Of a stretch of 64,000 nucleotides of DNA, positions 33,504-42,864 are shown in pieces. The translations under genes were made by a program, and so were the position numbers. The stretch is from the NCBI GenBank assembly GCA_002423435.1, contig DIWE01000023.1:124001-188000 (forward strand), read 5' to 3'. How positions within the stretch are numbered: position 1 is the stretch's first letter; every line of letters begins with the position of its first letter. The notes under the pieces are model-generated. The model saw only the letters and a list, made by a program, of their open reading frames with translations. It was not told the origin of the DNA and ran no database searches. Origin of the DNA: Clostridiales bacterium UBA6114. Its GTDB lineage: Bacteria > Bacillota > Clostridia > Oscillospirales > Butyricicoccaceae.

Positions 33504-34865
33504 ATGAAATTTGACGGATACGCGATCCTCCTGAATCCTTTTTTTCTTACCTTCGTAACGCTGTTCCTCGGCGTTTGGTTCGGCGAATGGAAGCGCATGG
33601 GGAAAATGAAGTTCGGCGTCGGCGGGCCGCTGTTTATCGGAATTCCCCTGGGATGGCTGTGCCACCGCGTCGCGTCCTCCATCCCGGAAGGCGGCTCGGG
33701 CTATAAAGCCGCCCAAAGCTTCCTCTCATCCGGGGCGGTGCCTTCGGATATGCGCAATCTGGTGCTCATACTGTTTGTCGCCGCGATCGGGCTTTTAGCC
33801 TCGCGCGATTTGAAGCTTGTGCTTAAAAAATACGGCGTGCAGTTTGTGGTCCTCGGCGTTGTCATCACGATTGCCGGAGCGGGTCTTTCCTATCTGTCGG
33901 CATTTGTCATGCCGGGCTCAAACGTCTTCGAAGCGTCCGGGATTTATACCGGGGCGCTGACCAGCTCACCGGGGCTCGGAATGGCGATGGAGTCCTCCGA
34001 AAAACAGGTGCTTGCTATGGCTGGAAATTTCGACTCGCTGAATGATGCGCAAAAAGCGCGGTTTCTGCGGCTTTATGATCCTTCGGGGACGCTTACATCC
34101 GATAATGCGGGCGCAATCGACAAGGACAAGACGGACCAGGCTGTGAAAACCGCCACGGGCCATGTGGGGACCGGCTACGCGGTGTCCTATCCGTTCGGAA
34201 TGCTCGCCGTGATTCTGGCAATGCTTCTGATTCCCAAGCTCTGCCGAATCGACGTGCAGGCCGAGCTTGAGGCTTACCGCCGCGAGCTTGCGCGGCCGGA
34301 CGGCGAAAAGGAGGCGCTTATCAGCGTCCCCTTTGAACTGAAGTCGTTTGCGCTTGTATGTACGGTCGGCTATCTCGCGGGCATGGTGGAAATCTATCTC
34401 GGCCCGCTCGGCTATTTCAGCCTCGGCTCAATCGGCGGAGTCCTTTTGGTTTCCATCGGACTGGGAAGCGCCGGAAAGCTCGGCCCCTTCCACTTCCGCA
34501 TGGATTCAAAGGTGCTCGGGGCGATCCGCGATCTGACACTTGCGTGCTACATAGGAATGATCGGGCTGAGCTACGGATACCAGGTGGTCGACGCGTTGGT
34601 CGGCTCCGGCTTATATCTCGCGGCCGCCTCGCTGATCATCGCGTTTTTATGCATTGCCATCGGTTATCTTCTTGGGCGGCGCGTCTTCAAGCTCAACTGG
34701 ATCCTCCTCTCCGGCGCGATCTGCGGCGGAATGACCTCGACACCCGGCCTCGGCATGGCGATCGACACCCTCGAATGCGACGACCCGGCGACCGGATATG
34801 CCGCCACCTACCCGTCCGCCCTGATCGGCATGGTCCTTTTTACGAACATCATGTACAATTTGTAG
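33504..34865 (+). CDS. AspT/YidE-YbjL (AAE) family transporter, putative succinate exporter
   Basis: 453 residues, about 10 or more membrane segments in two repeats. Each repeat carries the AAE signature: TSSPGLGMAME near 153-163 and TSTPGLGMAIDTLE near 412-425. The regulatory TrkA_C domains common between the halves of AspT-like proteins are absent; a short polar loop (about 165-215) takes their place. AAE members include the aspartate:alanine exchanger AspT and the succinate exporter SucE of Corynebacterium. After kor and sucCD, succinate export is a good guess. AAGGAG precedes the ATG. Confidence 0.82.
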   Translation: MKFDGYAILLNPFFLTFVTLFLGVWFGEWKRMGKMKFGVGGPLFIGIPLGWLCHRVASSIPEGGSGYKAAQSFLSSGAVPSDMRNLVLILFVAAIGLLASRDLKLVLKKYGVQFVVLGVVITIAGAGLSYLSAFVMPGSNVFEASGIYTGALTSSPGLGMAMESSEKQVLAMAGNFDSLNDAQKARFLRLYDPSGTLTSDNAGAIDKDKTDQAVKTATGHVGTGYAVSYPFGMLAVILAMLLIPKLCRIDVQAELEAYRRELARPDGEKEALISVPFELKSFALVCTVGYLAGMVEIYLGPLGYFSLGSIGGVLLVSIGLGSAGKLGPFHFRMDSKVLGAIRDLTLACYIGMIGLSYGYQVVDALVGSGLYLAAASLIIAFLCIAIGYLLGRRVFKLNWILLSGAICGGMTSTPGLGMAIDTLECDDPATGYAATYPSALIGMVLFTNIMYNL

Positions 34866-34987
34866 GCCAGCCTTGATTGAAGGGGTGTTTTACCCCTTTC
34901 ACAAGTCCGAAGATATTTTTGCGGCAGACGGACATGATGTGACCTCACCACATAAATAAGTCCGTCCTCATGGCCATCTGAAAAAGA

Positions 34988-35014
34988 AGTCAACCGACAA
35001 TCGCCGGTTGACTT
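34988..35014 (+). terminator. Terminator hairpin, copy 1 (left of element B)
   Basis: AAGTCAACCG and CGGTTGACTT flank an 8-base loop, then TT. Nearly identical to the hairpin at 35211-35238. Confidence 0.7.
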
Positions 35015-35210
35015 TTCAGAGTGTCAAAAAAGTATATTCCGGGAATTGTTAAGGGGCCGAAGCCCCTTAACTTGGGATAAGTCCGCAGGCGGACATGCGC
35101 CGCCGAAGGACACCCTGGACAAAACCAACGGTTTTGTCCGCACCTGGAGGAGCTTTGAGGGGGAATTGGATTCCCCCTCAAAAGGCTGTCGCGTTTTTCG
35201 ACAGTCTCAG
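35015..35210. mobile_element. Hairpin-array element B (196 bp) between duplicated terminator hairpins
   Basis: Ends are imperfect inverted repeats (35016-35033 against about 35193-35210). Inside are hairpins GTTAAGGGG/CCCCTTAAC, GTCCGC/GCGGAC, GGACAAAAC/GTTTTGTCC and TGAGGGGGAAT/ATTCCCCCTCA. About 60 bp align with element A. The same 28-base terminator hairpin lies immediately on both sides, with one base difference in the loop. No coding capacity. Confidence 0.65.
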
Positions 35211-35238
35211 AAGTCAACCGGCAATCGCCGGTTGACTT
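35211..35238 (+). terminator. Terminator hairpin, copy 2 (right of element B)
   Basis: The same 10-bp stem as at 34988-35014, here followed by CTTTTTT, so it is the functional plus-strand terminator. It also sits just past the 3' end of the minus-strand MalY-like gene. Confidence 0.8.
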
Positions 35239-35263
35239 CTTTTTTCGCTGTATGTCTTTATCG

Positions 35264-36439
35264 TCACAGCAAAGCGTATTGCTCCCGGATCTGCTCGAGC
35301 GCCCGGAGCAGGGTGGAACGCGGACAGCCGATATTCAGTCGGACGAAATCCGCTCCCTGGGGCCCAAAGCCGTCTCCCCGGCTGACGGCGACTTTGCATC
35401 TGTTGATAAAGAAGTCGGCCAGCGCGTCGTCCCTCATGCCCAGTCCTGTGCAGTCCAGCCACATGAGGAAGGTGGCTTCGGGAGGCACCAGACGGATGCG
35501 CGGCAGATTTTCCCGAAGGTAGCTGTCCAAAAGCTGCGCGTTTCCTTCGAGATAGGGCAAGAGCTGCTCTAAGTAGTCCTCGCACTCCTCGTAGGCGGCC
35601 ACATAGGCCGGAAGGGCAAACGCATTCTGCTGGATCGAACGGTTGCTTTTGAACCGGGCCTCCAGCTTTTTTCGGATCTCCCCGTTGGGTACGACAATAC
35701 CGGAGCCCCGAAGACCCGCCGTGTTAAAGGTCTTTGAAGGGGCGTAGCAGGTGACCGTATTCTCCCGGAACCTGTCGTCTAAGGATGCAACCGGGATGTG
35801 GCGGTTTTTAAACAGCATGAGGTCCGAGTGAATTTCGTCGCTGACCATGATGACGCTGTTATTTAAGCAGATTTCCGCCATGCGGCGCAGCTCCTCTTCC
35901 CGCCAGGCGCGGCCCACGGGGTTGTGGGGGTTGCACAGGACGAACAGCTTCGCCCTGGGGCTCTTCGCCCTCTGCTCCAGATCGTCGAAATCTATGCAGT
36001 AGCGGCCGTCCCGGTAAACCAGGCTATTGTACGAAATCACCCGGTTATTGTCCCGTATCGCGTGGCCAAAGGGGTGATAGACGGGTCCCTGTATGATGAT
36101 TTCATCCCCCGGCTCGCTGAACGCCTGTATCATGGTGTTTACGACAGGCACCACGCCGGTGGCGAAAATAATCCACTCGGGATCAAGCTGCCAGCCATGT
36201 CGCTTTTTGATCCAGTTGACTGTGGCGGTATAGAACTCCGGGACAACATAGGTATAACCGTAAATCGGATGCCGTGCCCGCCTGGCCACGGCGTCAACCA
36301 CCGGCTGCGGGCAGGGAAAGTCGGTGTCGGCCACCCACATGGGCAGGGCGTCCCGATTGCCCACACGTGGGCCTACATTATCCCATTTGGAACTCTGCGT
36401 GTTTTTCCGGGAAACGACCCGGTCAAAATCATATACCAT
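35264..36439 (-). CDS. MalY/PatB-type PLP aminotransferase or C-S lyase
   Basis: 391 residues, fold type I. PLP contacts visible: D201 in VSDEIHSD and the Schiff-base lysine K236 in CYAPSKTFNTAGLRGS. WVADTDFPCPQPVVDA near the N-terminus is the MalY/PatB hallmark. Such proteins cleave cystathionine and cysteine conjugates or act as aminotransferases. It is the last gene of the PrpD-TRAP operon, 51 bp after the peroxiredoxin-like gene. A sulfur-containing substrate would suit both neighbours but is inference. Confidence 0.88.
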   Translation of the reverse strand: MVYDFDRVVSRKNTQSSKWDNVGPRVGNRDALPMWVADTDFPCPQPVVDAVARRARHPIYGYTYVVPEFYTATVNWIKKRHGWQLDPEWIIFATGVVPVVNTMIQAFSEPGDEIIIQGPVYHPFGHAIRDNNRVISYNSLVYRDGRYCIDFDDLEQRAKSPRAKLFVLCNPHNPVGRAWREEELRRMAEICLNNSVIMVSDEIHSDLMLFKNRHIPVASLDDRFRENTVTCYAPSKTFNTAGLRGSGIVVPNGEIRKKLEARFKSNRSIQQNAFALPAYVAAYEECEDYLEQLLPYLEGNAQLLDSYLRENLPRIRLVPPEATFLMWLDCTGLGMRDDALADFFINRCKVAVSRGDGFGPQGADFVRLNIGCPRSTLLRALEQIREQYALL

Positions 36440-36490
36440 TGGGTTACTCCTGTCGGATGGAATGATTGCTTCTGATGCAATTGCGCTTTA

Positions 36491-37066
36491 TTATTCCTGC
36501 CGAAGCAATGACAGCAGCTTCAGCGCCTCGTCGGCGGTGGGCATATCTATGCTGTTGACCGCGTAGTGGGCGTAGCGCACCGTGCCCTCTTCGTCGACGA
36601 TAAACAGGGCCGGAAGCTGCTGCTCGTTTCCCTCATACTTCCCGTGCACAAAGCCGAGTTCCTTTATTTTGCGCTTCTTTTCCGCCAGTTTTTCCACCTG
36701 CACGGGGTCGGTGGGGGTGCGCGCCTCCTTGGAAGGGGCGGCGCGGACCTCCAAAAGCTCGTATAGCTCCATGTCGGTGTCGCAGATAATGTCGAATGGT
36801 ATGGCGGCGTCTTTCAGGTCCTCCCGGACGGTCTGGGGCTCGCTCTGCATCACGACAAAAAGCTGAGCTCCCAGCCGGCGGAATTCCTCATAGCGCTGTG
36901 AGAGGACATGGACGTCGTAACGGCATGTGGTACAGCCTATGTACCGCAAGACCCAGAGAAGGGTCAGGGGGTGCCCGGCAATGGAGTCGTAAATACCGAC
37001 TCCGTTACGGTAGGCAGTGTTGAAGGTAAAGCGGGGAAGTTTGTCGCCGACTTTCAGTCTTGGCAT
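36491..37066 (-). CDS. Peroxiredoxin-like (AhpC/TSA family) protein
   Basis: 191 residues with a thioredoxin fold. The active site is a CxxC, C45 and C48 in RYIGCTTCRYD, in place of the usual PxxxTxxC, so it is a peroxiredoxin-like variant. LPALFIVDEEGTVRYAHY is the family C-terminal part. It lies between M24 peptidase (18 bp gap) and MalY-like genes. It may reduce peroxides or disulfides formed in the pathway; reductase activity on a thiol substrate is an alternative. Confidence 0.82.
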   Translation of the reverse strand: MPRLKVGDKLPRFTFNTAYRNGVGIYDSIAGHPLTLLWVLRYIGCTTCRYDVHVLSQRYEEFRRLGAQLFVVMQSEPQTVREDLKDAAIPFDIICDTDMELYELLEVRAAPSKEARTPTDPVQVEKLAEKKRKIKELGFVHGKYEGNEQQLPALFIVDEEGTVRYAHYAVNSIDMPTADEALKLLSLLRQE

Positions 37067-37084
37067 AAGTTCACCCCCCGGTAT

Positions 37085-38263
37085 TCACAGGCAGAGGGAC
37101 GGATTGGCGCGGGTGAACCACTCGCTGCCGGTTTCGGTAATGAGCACCTCGTCCTCGATATTGTAGGTGTGGCGTTTGGAGCTGTAGAAGGGGGTTTCAA
37201 TGCACATGATCATGCCCGGCTCGAACACCCGCTCCTCCTTTGGGCTGATAAAGGGGTATTCCTCCCCCGCAACGTCGCAGCTGATGGAGTGACCGAAGTG
37301 GCCCCGCACGTATTTCGGCAGATTGATCGCTTTTTCAATGCCGTGGAACAGGTCGCACATTTTGACCCCGGGGCCTATGTTTTGCACCGCATATTCATAG
37401 CCTCTCCACAAAGCGGCGTAAAGCTCCTCCCGCTCCTTTACGGTCTTGCCTCCGACGGCGTAGGTGCGGGCCAGGTCGGACTTGTAGCCGTCCGCGTAGG
37501 GACCGCCGTCCAGCCGGACAAGGTCGCCCCAGTCCAGCCGGAATTTGCCGGGGAGCCACGCGGGTGAAAAGTGTTCGCCGAAGGTATGGGCCTGACTTAA
37601 GTTGTGCATGTCGGGGCTCTCCTCGAGGCAAAGCTTGTGAAACAGCAGGTGGACGTCGGCCGGGGTCATGCCGGGCACGGTCATGCGGGCGGTCTTGTGC
37701 ATCACCCGCTCGGCAGCCTGGGCGTTTAGGCGCAGCACCTCGATCTCCCAGGGGGTCTTGACGGTTCTCGCTTCATTCATTACCTTGGTGCAGTCGACCA
37801 TGTTTTTCTCTCCGAAGGTTTCCCGGAGGAAAAGTCCCGCCTCGTAGGCCAGCCACTTGTATACCGCGCCCACCTTAATACCGTCTTTTCCGCCCGTGAT
37901 AAACTCGGAAGCCATGCGATAGGTCTTGTTGAGATCGGGCTGGACCTCCTTGGTCATGCCCTCCCTGGCAAAGTCTTCAATGTAGATCCACACCGGATAG
38001 GCGACGATGCTCACCCCGGGATCGCAGACGGTGTCGGCGACCTTTTTCTCAAATTCGCTGCACACAAGGCCCACCTTGCCTTCGGAAGTGACCACCGACA
38101 CGGTGGCTCCCGTTTTTCCCGACCGGTAAAGGTTGCGGGAGCAAAGCCCCGTGGTATAAAAAACGTCGTGGGGTGAGGTAAGAATCAGGGCGTCGAGCCC
38201 CGCCTTTTCCATCTGCTCTGTGATCCTCTTGATAATGGCCGCCTGATCGCGCTTTAATGCCAT
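37085..38263 (-). CDS. M24 family metallopeptidase (Xaa-Pro peptidase/creatinase-like)
   Basis: 392 residues: an N-terminal creatinase-like domain (about 1-150) and a C-terminal pita-bread domain. Metal ligands are visible in the order LDGGPYADGYKSD (two Asp), GHFGHS (His), MCIETPF (Glu) and ITETGSEW (Glu). The ATG at 38263 is eight bases after GAGGAG; a GTG at 38272 is also in frame. M24 enzymes include proline dipeptidases, creatinase and ectoine hydrolase, so cleavage of a C-N bond in the imported compound is likely. Confidence 0.88.
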   Translation of the reverse strand: MALKRDQAAIIKRITEQMEKAGLDALILTSPHDVFYTTGLCSRNLYRSGKTGATVSVVTSEGKVGLVCSEFEKKVADTVCDPGVSIVAYPVWIYIEDFAREGMTKEVQPDLNKTYRMASEFITGGKDGIKVGAVYKWLAYEAGLFLRETFGEKNMVDCTKVMNEARTVKTPWEIEVLRLNAQAAERVMHKTARMTVPGMTPADVHLLFHKLCLEESPDMHNLSQAHTFGEHFSPAWLPGKFRLDWGDLVRLDGGPYADGYKSDLARTYAVGGKTVKEREELYAALWRGYEYAVQNIGPGVKMCDLFHGIEKAINLPKYVRGHFGHSISCDVAGEEYPFISPKEERVFEPGMIMCIETPFYSSKRHTYNIEDEVLITETGSEWFTRANPSLCL

Positions 38264-38286
38264 CCTGTTCACTCCTCTTTTATCTT

Positions 38287-38311
38287 GAGGCGCCCGATTA
38301 TCCGCCGGGCG
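38287..38311 (-). promoter_or_regulatory. Stem-loop after TAXI receptor gene
   Basis: GGCGCCCG and CGGGCGCC enclose a 9-base loop between the TAXI receptor and M24 genes. No U-run follows. Probably an mRNA-processing or stabilising hairpin downstream of the receptor gene, as seen after dctP. Confidence 0.45.
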
Positions 38312-38334
38312 CCCTTATATGCTTCAAAGATCAT

Positions 38335-39369
38335 CTATTTGATGAGGCCGACCTCCCGGTAGTACCGCTCCGCTCCGGGATGGAAGGGGAACAGCTGGCT
38401 TTCGAGCACGTTTTCCCGTCTGCCGTATTCCCCTGCCTGCGGATGGGCGATCGTAAGCTTGTCGTTATTTTCGTCGATGGTTTTGACCCAATCGTAAACC
38501 ATCTGCTCATCCGCGTCCTTGGGGCAAACGTAAATGTTGCGTACGGCCAGGGTTTCGGAATCCTGCTCGGTGCCGTAAACATCCTTCCCGATGGTGGTTT
38601 TGATAAAATAGGGGTTGACCTCTATGATCTTGTCCCGGATCTCGTCGCTCATGGTCAGCACCCGGATGCCGTTTGTAAGCGCCAGGTCGGCGATGGTGGA
38701 GTTGGGCACGGAGGTGACGTGCACGCCGTAATCGATGGTGCCGTCGCCCATGTTATTGACGATATCCTTGATCTGGAGCACGGTAACGCTTTTAAAATCG
38801 TCCTCTTTGAGGCCATAGGCATTAAGCAGGATGGGCCAGTAATAGTTCGCCATAGTGCCGGAAGCCACGCCGATACGCTTCCCCTTCAGGTCGGGAAGCT
38901 CCTTGGCTTCCAAGCCATCCCGGGCAAACTGGGTGATCGTGGTGAGGTTGCCGCTGGTAATATAACGGATGGAGTCCTTGGTAGACGCGTCAAATTCCCG
39001 GTTGCCCTCATAGGCGGCCAGAGCAACATCGGACATAGCGCTGGCCAGCTGGGCAACCCCGGAATGAATAAGGCGGATGTTTTCCAAGGCGCCGGTGGTG
39101 ATCTCGGGCTTTACCTGGTACTCGGGGTATTGGGCGCTGAGTAAAGAGCCCACCGTGCTTGCGGTGATGTATCCGACGCCGGTGGAGGTGCCGCAGCCCA
39201 CATTGATGGTCATGGGGGTGCGGACCACCGCGTCGCCGGAAGACGATTGGGCGGGGGCGGTCTGGCCGGAGGAAGTCTGGGTAGACGACGGCTGGCCGGG
39301 TCCGGCCGAGCAACCCGTACAAAGCACGAGCAAGGCGGCAATAAGTATCCACAACAGTGACTTTTTCAT
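38335..39369 (-). CDS. TAXI family TRAP solute-binding lipoprotein
   Basis: 344 residues; signal peptide with lipobox cysteine C20 in LVLCTGCSAG, then a Ser/Thr/Gln-rich linker to about residue 50. INVGCGTSTGVGYITASTVG is the TAXI-type ligand-binding start. It serves the fused permease at 39399. It is a distant relative of the receptor at 5275, so the two systems likely take different substrates. Confidence 0.92.
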   Translation of the reverse strand: MKKSLLWILIAALLVLCTGCSAGPGQPSSTQTSSGQTAPAQSSSGDAVVRTPMTINVGCGTSTGVGYITASTVGSLLSAQYPEYQVKPEITTGALENIRLIHSGVAQLASAMSDVALAAYEGNREFDASTKDSIRYITSGNLTTITQFARDGLEAKELPDLKGKRIGVASGTMANYYWPILLNAYGLKEDDFKSVTVLQIKDIVNNMGDGTIDYGVHVTSVPNSTIADLALTNGIRVLTMSDEIRDKIIEVNPYFIKTTIGKDVYGTEQDSETLAVRNIYVCPKDADEQMVYDWVKTIDENNDKLTIAHPQAGEYGRRENVLESQLFPFHPGAERYYREVGLIK

Positions 39370-39398
39370 ATTTGTACCTCCCTTAAATTAAAGCAAGC

Positions 39399-41264
39399 TT
39401 ATCGCACGGCCTGCTTTTTTCGGTCAAAGAGAATCGCCGTGACATGGACCAGGACGATGATGACAATGCCGGTGATATCCGTCAGCGGATTGGGGTCGAT
39501 GCACAAAAGCGCCGCTCCGAAAAGAAAAATCCTTTGAATGATATTGATAGGTGCGCCGATAATGTAGTTTTCCGCGGCACAGGCCAGGCTGTAGATGCCC
39601 ACCAGAGCCGTGATCAGGCAGAGGATGATTTCGCCCGCATTGCCGAAGCCGAGCAGCACAGGGTTATTGACAAACATGAACGGCAGGATGAATCCCGCGA
39701 TAGCCAGCTTGAAGCCCTTGTAGCCGCATTTGCTGGGATTGCACCGGGCGATGCCCGCCGCCGCATAAGAAGCGAGGGCCACCGGCGGCGTTACGTTGGA
39801 AGTGATTCCGAAGTAGAACACAAACATATGGGCCGCCATGGGCACAACGCCAAGGGCCATAATGGCGGGCGCCACCAGGGTGCCGAGCACCAGATAACAG
39901 GCGGTGCTGGGAAGCCCCATGCCGAGGATCAGGGCGGTGATCATGGTGATGATCAGAAGGACGTTGAGCCTTCCTGCGGCGAGGGCCACCAGCACATTGG
40001 AAAGGCGGTAGGAAAGCCCCGAGCCTAGAACCGTCGCAATGATGACGCCCACAAGCGCGCAGGCAATGGCGACGGAAGTGCAGCCTCTGCCCGAGTCCAG
40101 CACGATCAGCTTGAGCTTCTTGAGGCTCAGGCGGGTGTCCTTGTCAAAGCAGGAGATGAATACGGTAAAGACCAGGGTGTAAATGCCCGACCGGGTGATG
40201 GACAGCTTGGTCACGCTTATGAGGATGATGAGCAGCACCAGTGGCGAAAGGAGGTACAGTTTGCGAATGATCGTCTTTAAGTCGGGTACCTCGGATTTGT
40301 CCATGCCGCGAATGTGGTTTCGGCGCGCGTAGAGATCGACCATGAACATGATGGCGATGAAGTAGAGGAGCGCCGGTATAATGGCGGCCTTGACCACATC
40401 CCAATAGCGGACCTGCAGCACCTCCGCCATCAGGAAGGCGGCGGAGCCCATGACAGGGGGCATGATCTGCCCTCCGGTGGAGGCGGTCGCCTCCACCGCC
40501 CCGGAAAATTCAGGGTCGAAGCCCATCTTCTTCATCATGGGAATGGTGAAGGTACCCGTGCCGATCACATTGGCGCTGGCGGAACCGGAAATGGACCCGA
40601 ATAGAGCGGAGGCGACGACGGCCACCTTGGCGGGCCCGCCCCGGAATCTCCCGAACAGGCAGGTGGCGAGGGAGGTCATGTAGTCTCCGACACCGGTAGC
40701 GTTAAATACCGCCCCCAGTATGATGAACACCACGATAAAAGTGGCCGAGGCATTTAAGGGCGTGCCGAAAATGCCGTCGGCGGTATAAACAGTGAGATGG
40801 ATATACCGCGTATAGGTAAATCCCGCATGCTTGAGCAGCAGGGGCGCATACTTGCCGAAAAATGCGTAGGCAACGAACAGCATCGCCACTATGGAGAGCA
40901 CGGGGCCGATCCTGCGCCATGTCGCCAGGAGCAATGTCACGATAAGAATCGTACCGAACACGACATCCTGCACGTATGTGATCCCGCCCCGGAGCTCGTA
41001 TGCGGGGGATATGTAGTAGATGTAAGCGGCGCTGGCCATCCCGGCTACCAGAAGGATGATGTCCATAGCCTGAAGCGCGGGCTTGCCCTCGTCCTTGTCA
41101 AACAGGCCGGAAAACAAAATACCCAAAACAAGGCCAAGATGGACGGATTTTTGCCCGTTTCCCGGGATCACTCCAAACAGCGCGGTATAAACGTGGAAGC
41201 AGACGAATACCAGCGCCAGCGCAAAGTTTATGCGTTGCATTACCTTTTTCAAGAACCGAAACAC
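39399..41264 (-). CDS. TRAP transporter permease, fused 4TM/12TM type
   Basis: 621 residues, 15 or more hydrophobic segments. It shares with the permease at 3141 the DctM-like GGPAKVAVVASALFGSISGS and EATASTGGQIMPPVMGSAA, but the N-terminal hydrophilic leader is short. It precedes its receptor gene by 29 bp. With the TAXI receptor it should import an organic acid using a sodium or proton gradient. Confidence 0.92.
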   Translation of the reverse strand: MFRFLKKVMQRINFALALVFVCFHVYTALFGVIPGNGQKSVHLGLVLGILFSGLFDKDEGKPALQAMDIILLVAGMASAAYIYYISPAYELRGGITYVQDVVFGTILIVTLLLATWRRIGPVLSIVAMLFVAYAFFGKYAPLLLKHAGFTYTRYIHLTVYTADGIFGTPLNASATFIVVFIILGAVFNATGVGDYMTSLATCLFGRFRGGPAKVAVVASALFGSISGSASANVIGTGTFTIPMMKKMGFDPEFSGAVEATASTGGQIMPPVMGSAAFLMAEVLQVRYWDVVKAAIIPALLYFIAIMFMVDLYARRNHIRGMDKSEVPDLKTIIRKLYLLSPLVLLIILISVTKLSITRSGIYTLVFTVFISCFDKDTRLSLKKLKLIVLDSGRGCTSVAIACALVGVIIATVLGSGLSYRLSNVLVALAAGRLNVLLIITMITALILGMGLPSTACYLVLGTLVAPAIMALGVVPMAAHMFVFYFGITSNVTPPVALASYAAAGIARCNPSKCGYKGFKLAIAGFILPFMFVNNPVLLGFGNAGEIILCLITALVGIYSLACAAENYIIGAPINIIQRIFLFGAALLCIDPNPLTDITGIVIIVLVHVTAILFDRKKQAVR

Positions 41265-41288
41265 CTCTTTCCCGGATTATTCGAGCGC

Positions 41289-42632
41289 TTATGGGATCAG
41301 ACTGTCTATCAGTGCGTGCATATCGCCGACAGATTCCAGATCCTGCATCATCTTGAAGGACTGCTCCACCCGTGACGCAGGCAATAACATAGATGCCAGC
41401 ATCCTGTACTTCTCCTCCACTTCCTTATCGCTCATGGGGTTTTTTTGGGGGTGGCCCTTTGAGTAGGCCACCTGGTTTGTATAGCGGGAGGTATCCTTCA
41501 TAACGATAGTCACTGCGTTTATGTCATCACCTCTCTTTTGCGGCGCGTGCTTGATTTTTCGCAGCATCTTTGCGGTCTCGGGGTCGCGGACGCGGCTTTC
41601 CTCGTATTGCTTTAAGGTGATCTCACCGTCCATCAGAGCGACGGCAATGCCGTAGGCCAGGGAATACCGCGCTTCCAGATCCGTTTTGGGCTCCAGATAC
41701 CGGTAGGTGGGCTTATCGGGCTGCAAGTCGACCAGAACGCTTTCTACCTGATCTGCTTTTATTTTATAACGCCCGATGAGCTGGAGCACCGCGTCGTAAA
41801 CCTTGTGATGGGCCCAGCAGTTGGGATAAGGCTTGATTGTGATACCCGGCTCGTAGAGCCGGAACGGCTTGCCTAAATCCTCGACCATAACGGAAATGTC
41901 GTATTGCCCGGGGCCGCACAAAGCGTCCATCAGGCCAAATTTGCCCTCCAGGGGACAGGGGTCCACCCGAAATCCCCACTTTGCAAGGTGTGCGGCGACC
42001 ACGCCGTTGCGGCTGGCGTTGCCTGCGTGCAGTCCCATGCCCATGCTGCCGATATTTTGGCTGAGTCCCCCTCCGGTAGTAGCCGCAATGCCCACGGCGT
42101 TTACCGCCTGTTCCAATGTGAGCCCCATCAGCTTGGATGCCTGGGCAGCGCCGGTTACCGTTCCGAAAAAGCCGGTCGGGTGCCAGCCCCGGACCCGCAT
42201 CTCCCACGCGTCTTCGGTAACGGCGTTGAGACGCTGGAATACGTCGTAGGCCAGTACTTGGGCAGTGAGGGCCTCCTTTCCGCTGATTTCGTACTGTTCA
42301 CACATGGCTAGAAGGCCGGGCACCACTGTAGCCGAGGGATGGGAAGGACCTGAGTCGTCGAAGCAGATGGTGTGAGCGAGGATGCCGTTGGCAAAAGCCA
42401 CATTGTCGAGCGTTGTCTTCCTGCCGGTGCCGATGACCCGGCAGGGGCCGGTCGTATGTATGTCGTCAAAGTACCGCTGCACGATCCTGGAACGTGGTAT
42501 CGCCGCTTCCGCCAAAGCGGAGCCCACACAGTCAATCAGGTGCTTTTTCGCCAGCGCAATCACGTTTTCCGGGATGTCGGCATAGGTCGTATCCTGTACA
42601 AACTGCATCAATTGCTTGGTTGGATTTTGCAT
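41289..42632 (-). CDS. MmgE/PrpD family protein (2-methylcitrate dehydratase-like)
   Basis: 447 residues. HLIDCVGSALAEAAIPRSRI, FANGILAHTICFDDSGPSHP and GWHPTGFFGTVTGAAQASKL are family features. Members include 2-methylcitrate dehydratase, cis-aconitate decarboxylase and iminodisuccinate epimerase, so dehydration, decarboxylation or epimerisation of a carboxylate are all open. The ATG at 42632 is about ten bases after AAGGG; 135 upstream bases are open but match nothing. First gene of the operon, so it is likely the first or key enzyme. Confidence 0.88.
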   Translation of the reverse strand: MQNPTKQLMQFVQDTTYADIPENVIALAKKHLIDCVGSALAEAAIPRSRIVQRYFDDIHTTGPCRVIGTGRKTTLDNVAFANGILAHTICFDDSGPSHPSATVVPGLLAMCEQYEISGKEALTAQVLAYDVFQRLNAVTEDAWEMRVRGWHPTGFFGTVTGAAQASKLMGLTLEQAVNAVGIAATTGGGLSQNIGSMGMGLHAGNASRNGVVAAHLAKWGFRVDPCPLEGKFGLMDALCGPGQYDISVMVEDLGKPFRLYEPGITIKPYPNCWAHHKVYDAVLQLIGRYKIKADQVESVLVDLQPDKPTYRYLEPKTDLEARYSLAYGIAVALMDGEITLKQYEESRVRDPETAKMLRKIKHAPQKRGDDINAVTIVMKDTSRYTNQVAYSKGHPQKNPMSDKEVEEKYRMLASMLLPASRVEQSFKMMQDLESVGDMHALIDSLIP

Positions 42633-42795
42633 AGGTGCATGTCCCTTTCCTGGTATTTTGTTAGGAAGTTTGAGATACTGGCTCACCGGGTCAACTGCTT
42701 TCCGCGGCAAAACGGCTGCCCTGGGTTTGCTTTCATATGTCAAATTTAGTATAATGCAGTTGTGCATATATGTAAAATATATGTATTCTACACAT

Positions 42796-42818
42796 ATCCA
42801 TCGAAATATTCGATGGAT
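42796..42818. promoter_or_regulatory. Operator-like inverted repeat
   Basis: ATCCATCGAA and its exact complement flank ATA, midway between the divergent PrpD-like and LysR genes. AT-rich direct repeats (ATATATGTA) lie at 42763-42785. A likely LysR binding region. Confidence 0.5.
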
Positions 42819-42864
42819 AACTCAGATGTCCTTGTTATTTTAAGTATGTAAGGATGTGGTCTGA

